54,356 nucleotides of DNA from Candidatus Berkelbacteria bacterium (GTDB lineage Bacteria > Patescibacteriota > UBA1384 > 2-12-FULL-50-11), in contig JACRAP010000016.1 in NCBI GenBank assembly GCA_016213365.1, positions 1 to 54,356 on the forward strand. The letters run 5' to 3'. Each line of letters opens with the position of its first letter. The stretch's first letter is position 1. Below, one piece after another: positions 49,731 through 54,356 of this stretch. The notes under the pieces were generated by a model. It ran no database searches, was not told the DNA's origin, and saw only the letters and a list, made by a program, of their open reading frames with translations. The position numbers were made by a program, and so were the translations under genes.

Positions 49731-49938
49731 ATGGAACCGCCTTATATCCACTAATATTCTCTATCGCTTCGATTAATTCTTCAGAATTGATTTTACTTTC
49801 ATCAAATTCAATTGTGGCCGTTTTACGTATCGGGTCTACTTTAATATTATTTACAAATTCAATTTCATCTTCTATTTCTTCGAGCAACATCACACAACTA
49901 CTGCAATGAATTTCTGGGATGTAATATTTAGCAACCAT
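49723..49938 (-). CDS. Heavy-metal-associated (HMA) domain protein
   Basis: 71 aa, YYIPEIHCSSCVMLLEEIE (CxxC). Confidence 0.85.
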   Translation of the reverse strand: MVAKYYIPEIHCSSCVMLLEEIEDEIEFVNNIKVDPIRKTATIEFDESKINSEELIEAIENISGYKAVPYV

Positions 49939-50975
49939 TATTTAAAAACAATCCTTCCTGTGTACATGCCCATCGAACAACTAAATCTTAACGTTCCAGT
50001 TTGGGCCGGAATTTCTATTGACTCAGTACCGTCTTGTGGCAAAATTAATTGAATTCCCAGTTCGGGAATTGTAAAGGCGCGACTACAGCTATACACGTTA
50101 TTAGATTTTAACTTTATTGTTGTGGGCGTATTTGCTTTTGCCTCGATATTATTTGGTGAGTAACCGTAATCTAGAACATCTATCTCAATTATTTGCCCTT
50201 TTTGGGCGGGAGTAGTCTTGGTAATTTTTGGGGTTTCTTTATTTTTATTGTTTAAATAGCTTTGTTTGGCGTTAGCAAATGAAACAGGGGAACCCATTAA
50301 ATTTAACGAAGATTCAAGCGAGATTAATCCAAATATAAGAATAATAAGCGCAATTATGCGCACAAATTGTTTATGTAAATTTTCGCCGAGTTTTGTTGTA
50401 AAATATGCCAAGATAAAAAATACTGGACTGGCGCCAAGAGTGAACGCAAACATTATTAACGCTCCGTAGAGTGGATTGGCAGTGCCAATTGCAAGTAGCA
50501 TCATTGCTTGGGTTATTCCGCAGGGGATTAATACTGTTAATCCCCCTAAAAATACAGGGGTAATATAATCACGTTTTGAATTCTTGCTGAATTGACGGAT
50601 AAATTTCCGGATAAACTTTGGGGGTTGAAGATAAAAAATATTGAAGATCGGATGGACATTTAACATTCGTAGGCCTGTTCCGATCATAAAAACAGCAATT
50701 ACTAACAAAAGGATCGCCCGGGCGATCGGACCAAGCTGTAGCATCGTTCCAAACCAACCAAGTAATAATCCTAGTAATGTATAAACAAATATTTTTGCAA
50801 TTAAAAATAAAGAGATCGCGAAAATCGACTCGTTATTTTTATTAAAATTATCTTGTTGCTGGGAGTCGGTTGCTTCTTTTGCGATTACATTTGCCAGTAA
50901 TCCGCCCTGTACTGCTAAACAACTCAACCCGCCCGTGGTTAAACCAGTTAAAAATATCAGCCAAATATTTGGCAT
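49938..50975 (-). CDS. TauE/SafE-like membrane protein fused to cupredoxin-like domain
   Basis: Six or so TM helices (GLTTGGLSCLAVQGGLLA); C-terminal IDVLDYGYSPNNIEAKANTPTTIKLKSNNVYSCSRAFTIPELGIQ...LRFSCSMGMYTGRIVFK. Confidence 0.82.
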   Translation of the reverse strand: MPNIWLIFLTGLTTGGLSCLAVQGGLLANVIAKEATDSQQQDNFNKNNESIFAISLFLIAKIFVYTLLGLLLGWFGTMLQLGPIARAILLLVIAVFMIGTGLRMLNVHPIFNIFYLQPPKFIRKFIRQFSKNSKRDYITPVFLGGLTVLIPCGITQAMMLLAIGTANPLYGALIMFAFTLGASPVFFILAYFTTKLGENLHKQFVRIIALIILIFGLISLESSLNLMGSPVSFANAKQSYLNNKNKETPKITKTTPAQKGQIIEIDVLDYGYSPNNIEAKANTPTTIKLKSNNVYSCSRAFTIPELGIQLILPQDGTESIEIPAQTGTLRFSCSMGMYTGRIVFK

Positions 50976-51304
50976 TACTGACTCCTACTTTCGGATAATT
51001 CCTTGATTAAGTTCTGGGTAAATTGATTTTTCTCAAGCGAATAGTAAACAGTTTGAGCTTGTTTATTTGAGCTTAAAATATTTACGGCTTTTAATTTTTT
51101 TAACTGTCTTGAGGCGGCAGAAACCGATAATCCAACTAACGAGGCGATCTCACTTACGGACAATTCGGGGTGATTTCTAAAAAGATAGCAAATCTTCATT
51201 GCACTTGGGTCGCCGATGGTGCCGTGTCGCTCGGCGCAAGCACTAACAGCTTCGTTATTAGCCAGTTCTGATCTTATTTTTTGGTAATCTTTATTTGCAC
51301 CCAT
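50975..51304 (-). CDS. ArsR-family HTH transcriptional regulator
   Basis: IGDPSAMKICYLFRNHPELSVSEIASLVGLSVSAASRQLKKLKAVNIL. ATG 51304 preferred over track start 51340. Confidence 0.85.
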   Translation of the reverse strand: MGANKDYQKIRSELANNEAVSACAERHGTIGDPSAMKICYLFRNHPELSVSEIASLVGLSVSAASRQLKKLKAVNILSSNKQAQTVYYSLEKNQFTQNLIKELSESRSQ

Positions 51305-51306
51305 AT

Positions 51307-51333
51307 GCAAATAATATACAAATTCGTATTTGC
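51307..51333. promoter_or_regulatory. candidate ArsR operator
   Basis: Inverted repeat gcaaata...tatttgc immediately upstream of the arsR-like ATG. Confidence 0.55.
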
Positions 51334-51392
51334 GTGTCAAGGAAAATACAAATAATTACAAAAATTAACGAAAAAAAGGGTATAATACAGCC

Positions 51393-52343
51393 ATGGAAAC
51401 AATACTAAAAAATAAATTGATCGCAGTAATTATAGTGCTACTACTAATGACAATGGCTGGGTGCGTAATTTGGTATGGCACTAAAAATGCAAGTAATACC
51501 GATAATCAACAAAACAATAATCAAAAAACAAATAACACTCCAACTCCTACGCCTGACGACCCAACCAAGCCAACAAACAACACCACAACTGTAAAAATTT
51601 ATTTTAGCAAAACCGGCGACACCGATTGCTCTAAAGTTTACGCCATTAACCGCACAATTCCAAAGACTACCATGATCGGAACCGCCGCCCTAAATCAACT
51701 TTTTAAGGGGCCAACTGATACCGAAAAAACTAACGGCTATACTTCTTTATTTAGTTCTAAAACAGCCAATATTTTAAACTCACTTCAAGTTACAAACGGC
51801 GTCGCTTATGTAAATTTGAAAGATATCCGAACCCTTATTCCAAGCGCTTCAAGTAGCTGTGGTAGTGCTCAATTTATCGCCGAAGTTGAAAGTACTTTAG
51901 AGCAATTTAATACCGTTAAAAAGGTGGTAAATGCGATCGATAGCGATGTTGAAAAGTTTTACGAGTGGGTTCAAATTGGTTGCCAGATTAGTAACAATTT
52001 GTGCGAAAATGCACCACTAAAAACCAACTTAGTTAAAGTAACTTCGCCTAGAAGTAGCGCAAAGATTTCAAGCCCTGTTAGTATTACCGGCGAGGCGCGC
52101 GGTAGCTGGTTTTTCGAAGCAAGTTTTCCGATTAAAATAGTTGACGAGCAAGGTAAAGTAATCGGTAGCGGTATTGCAACTGCAACTAGCGACTGGATGA
52201 CATCGAACTTCGTGCCGTTTACTGCTAATATCAGCTTTACAGCTCCAGCTACAACTTATGGCGCGATTATCCTGGAGAGGGATAATCCTTCAGGCCTTGC
52301 GATTAATGACGATAGTGTGAGGGTGTTTGTTAGATTTAAATAA
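51393..52343 (+). CDS. GerMN plus Gmad2 (Ig-like) domain lipoprotein/anchored protein
   Basis: VKIYFSKTGDTDCSKVYAINR...ALNQLFKGPTDTEK; C-terminal SPVSITGEARGSWFFEASFPIKIVDEQGKVIGSG. Confidence 0.8.
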   Translation: METILKNKLIAVIIVLLLMTMAGCVIWYGTKNASNTDNQQNNNQKTNNTPTPTPDDPTKPTNNTTTVKIYFSKTGDTDCSKVYAINRTIPKTTMIGTAALNQLFKGPTDTEKTNGYTSLFSSKTANILNSLQVTNGVAYVNLKDIRTLIPSASSSCGSAQFIAEVESTLEQFNTVKKVVNAIDSDVEKFYEWVQIGCQISNNLCENAPLKTNLVKVTSPRSSAKISSPVSITGEARGSWFFEASFPIKIVDEQGKVIGSGIATATSDWMTSNFVPFTANISFTAPATTYGAIILERDNPSGLAINDDSVRVFVRFK

Positions 52344-52537
52344 TTTGCGCCCCGGGAGGGAATACTCACTACGTTCGTTTCCCTCCCGGCAATCAAAAAA
52401 CGCACGGACAAGCCGTACGTTTTTCAATTTGCGCCCCGGGAGGGAATAACCTCACCTTGTTCGGTTTTCCCTCCCTCTAGGGCAACAAAAAACGTGTGAT
52501 CAAGTCACACGTTTTCCGTTGCGCCCCGGGAGGGAAT
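52342..52537 (-). repeat. tandem tRNA-Arg tail copies with hairpins
   Basis: ttgcgccccgggagggaat at 52345-52363, 52429-52447 and in the tRNA at 52519-52537; hairpins 52396-52424 and 52489-52515, each with a T-run on the minus strand. Confidence 0.9.
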
Positions 52538-52595
52538 CGAACCCCCGACCTTGACGTTAGAACCGTCTTGCTCTAATCCGCTGAGCTACCGGGGC
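52522..52595 (-). tRNA. tRNA-Arg(TCT)
   Basis: Minus strand gccccgg...ccggggc acceptor; loop gtTCTaa; T-arm cgggggTTCGATTccctc. Confidence 0.92.
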
Positions 52596-52636
52596 AATAT
52601 ACAGGGCGTGTTTCTAATAAAGTACGTAGTGCGCTC

Positions 52637-52750
52637 GGCTCTTATTTGTGCCCTGTTTATTATGGCACAAACAGAGCCTTCCGTTCGGCAGTTGCTGGCC
52701 GTCCACCGGACGCCCAGCTGATGCTGCCTCATGCTGAGCTACCGGGGCAA
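52637..52750 (-). repeat. tRNA-Arg 5'-end copy and compound hairpins upstream of the tRNA
   Basis: gctgagctaccggggcaa at 52733-52750 repeats 52580-52597 exactly; compound hairpins 52637-52678 and 52687-52728. Confidence 0.85.
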
Positions 52751-52779
52751 AATTATTGACGCAACTACCGTATTTTACC

Positions 52780-53385
52780 TTAATTACGCTTAAATTTTAA
52801 TCTTTTTATAAAATAACCGCCTCCCGGGGGGAGGCGGTATCGAAGAGGGGATTGGGACTTAGGCACGTACATCACCACATCTTCCAACATCCACTTACCA
52901 ACTCTTTTCATGTAAATGTACCAGACCAGCTTTGTCGCCCTGATCGGTTCTGGAGCACCTACCTTTAGGTTAGCTTCCGAGTCAGAAGGAAAACTGAAGG
53001 TCCACACCACGATTTCATCTTTAACTCTTTCAAGTGCTCTGATGATTTCCTGGGGTGGCTTGTCGGGTTCATTCCCGAAAGCAGAATACCGATTCATTTT
53101 CTGGTCGATGGATTCAAGCGAGAATTTTTTGTTCCTCGCTCTCTCCTCCATAGTTAGCTGGATCGTTCGAATCGCTTTTGCGAATGTTAAAATTCGCATT
53201 TCTCGTTCAAATTCACCACCCACAATGGGCATGATCTTGGTGAAGAGCCCTTCCTCCCTCACCGTCTCAAACCCACCCTTTCGAGCGGCCTCGACGAAGC
53301 TTTTGGCTGCGTCGAACTTGGTTGGGGGCGTGCTCGTTTGCATCGAGCAAGCCAATAACAACGATAATGTGCATCCGGTGAACAA
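52780..53385 (-). CDS. hypothetical lipoprotein-like protein, TTG start
   Basis: SD AAGGAGGTGA then TTG; lipobox-like LLLAC; atypical codon usage. Confidence 0.65.
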   Translation of the reverse strand: MFTGCTLSLLLACSMQTSTPPTKFDAAKSFVEAARKGGFETVREEGLFTKIMPIVGGEFEREMRILTFAKAIRTIQLTMEERARNKKFSLESIDQKMNRYSAFGNEPDKPPQEIIRALERVKDEIVVWTFSFPSDSEANLKVGAPEPIRATKLVWYIYMKRVGKWMLEDVVMYVPKSQSPLRYRLPPGGGYFIKRLKFKRN

Positions 53386-53440
53386 ATCTCACCTCCTTGT
53401 AACAAAAAATTATACGCCTAATATGGCCAATTTCAAGTAA

Positions 53441-53926
53441 CTATCGACCCAAAAAATATCCAACAAGTACTGATAAAATAATAACCCCACCACCAACTAA
53501 GGTAATTTTTACAGCGCTTAGAATCGGGTTTTTCTTAACGTATCTACCCTTGTAAATACCAACCAAAAAGAGCGCTAGTAGCGAAAAAGTAATTGAAAAA
53601 TAAAAAGCTATTTTCGGCTCAACGATAAATATATAAGGCAATAACGGAATTAACCCCATCGTTAAATACGAAATAAACATCACGCCAGCATCTTTGGACT
53701 GATTGTCTTTTTGGTTTTGTTGAGAAATCTCGTTACTAGTTTCTTCAGATAAATATACGCCTGCGGCCATCGACAATGCCTCAACTAAAATTAGTATTAA
53801 TCCGCTAACAATAATACTTTTATTACTTAACCCTGCAAAACTAATACCAGAAAGTAGCCCCACAGTAGAAACTAAGCTATCTTCCGAACCAAAAATAAAA
53901 TTTCTGATAAATCCTCTGCGTTGCAT
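53441..53926 (-). CDS. VIT1/CCC1-family membrane protein
   Basis: FGSEDSLVSTVGLLSGISFAG and LVEALSMAAGVYLSEETSNE. Confidence 0.85.
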   Translation of the reverse strand: MQRRGFIRNFIFGSEDSLVSTVGLLSGISFAGLSNKSIIVSGLILILVEALSMAAGVYLSEETSNEISQQNQKDNQSKDAGVMFISYLTMGLIPLLPYIFIVEPKIAFYFSITFSLLALFLVGIYKGRYVKKNPILSAVKITLVGGGVIILSVLVGYFLGR

Positions 53927-53995
53927 AAGTACAGTTTACACCATTAGGAAAGCCCACGATTATAATCGATTCACCGAATTTCAAATGGAATTAGA

Positions 53996-54355
53996 TTATT
54001 TCTTATAAACAAAACCGCGCAAAGCCCAGAAGTTATTAGGAACAGATCTAGAACTTACGATATATCTACCGACGTAGTTCATTTCCATAACTGTGAAAGA
54101 GTTTGCCCCAACAGCAGATACGTAAGCAATGTGACCGTAGTAGGATTCTCTAGTAACCATAACCGCTCCAACTCTTGGTGTGCTACCAGTTGGAATTCCG
54201 CGCGAACGGGCGCTGTTTAAGTAATCGCGAGCGTTACCCATGCCGTTTGGTAAATCGGGTCTACGATAATTTACGTACCAAGTACACCAACCAGGCAAGC
54301 CACCGTTATAAGTACCGTACATTTTTCCAAGATTTGTATACCCACCCGAGCTATA
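53996..54355 (-). CDS. CHAP-domain hydrolase, 5' end beyond window
   Basis: GWCTWYVNYRRPDLPNGMGNARDYL...GHIAYVSAV; frame open to window edge. Confidence 0.85.
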   Translation of the reverse strand, partial: YSSGGYTNLGKMYGTYNGGLPGWCTWYVNYRRPDLPNGMGNARDYLNSARSRGIPTGSTPRVGAVMVTRESYYGHIAYVSAVGANSFTVMEMNYVGRYIVSSRSVPNNFWALRGFVYKK

Positions 54356-54356
54356 A

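Noticed and set aside
52342-52537. CRISPR array
   Set aside because: Only two or three repeat copies, derived from the adjacent tRNA, with unequal spacing and no cas genes in the window.
52916-53440. 174-aa plus-strand ORF
   Set aside because: Antisense to the lipoprotein-like gene, which has a better SD and lipobox.

Overview
The window looks like a chromosomal segment of a CPR/Patescibacteria-type bacterium: compact genes, short intergenic gaps, AT-rich codons and many overlapping start/stop codons. It encodes a truncated ComM, SecG, a peptide-binding SBP, a MurE-like ligase, a lytic transglycosylase, a short AlaRS, and an FtsA/PilM-like to RuvX-MltG-MreBCD-PBP2 elongasome block. It continues with a CdaR-like regulator, a soluble HK with a single-domain RR, GreA, SerRS, SecA, NRAMP, FtsEX with a coiled-coil CHAP hydrolase, envelope glycosyltransferases, a prepilin, a flavin reductase, orphan secreted proteins, a deacetylase, a cyclophilin, an HTH-Hsp20 ORF, a clan GH-A hydrolase, tmRNA, a copper operon, a GerMN/Gmad2 protein, VIT1 and a CHAP protein. 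Seven tRNAs (Gly, Cys, Leu-CAG, Leu-GAG, Glu, Val, Arg) and one tmRNA are readable by eye. The most unusual signal is a pattern recurring at three unrelated tRNA loci (Leu-GAG, Val-GAC, Arg-TCT). There, copies of the tRNA's own terminal sequence sit beside the intact tRNA and are separated by chains of hairpins, some sharing a CTCACTGCGTTCGCTC-like core. Other leads are an Hsp20 gene nested in frame behind an HTH domain with a perfect internal Shine-Dalgarno, start-codon-proximal promoters implying leaderless mRNAs, small ORFs absent from the ORF track, and a MacB-type permease remnant. All calls are from reading sequence; no searches were run.
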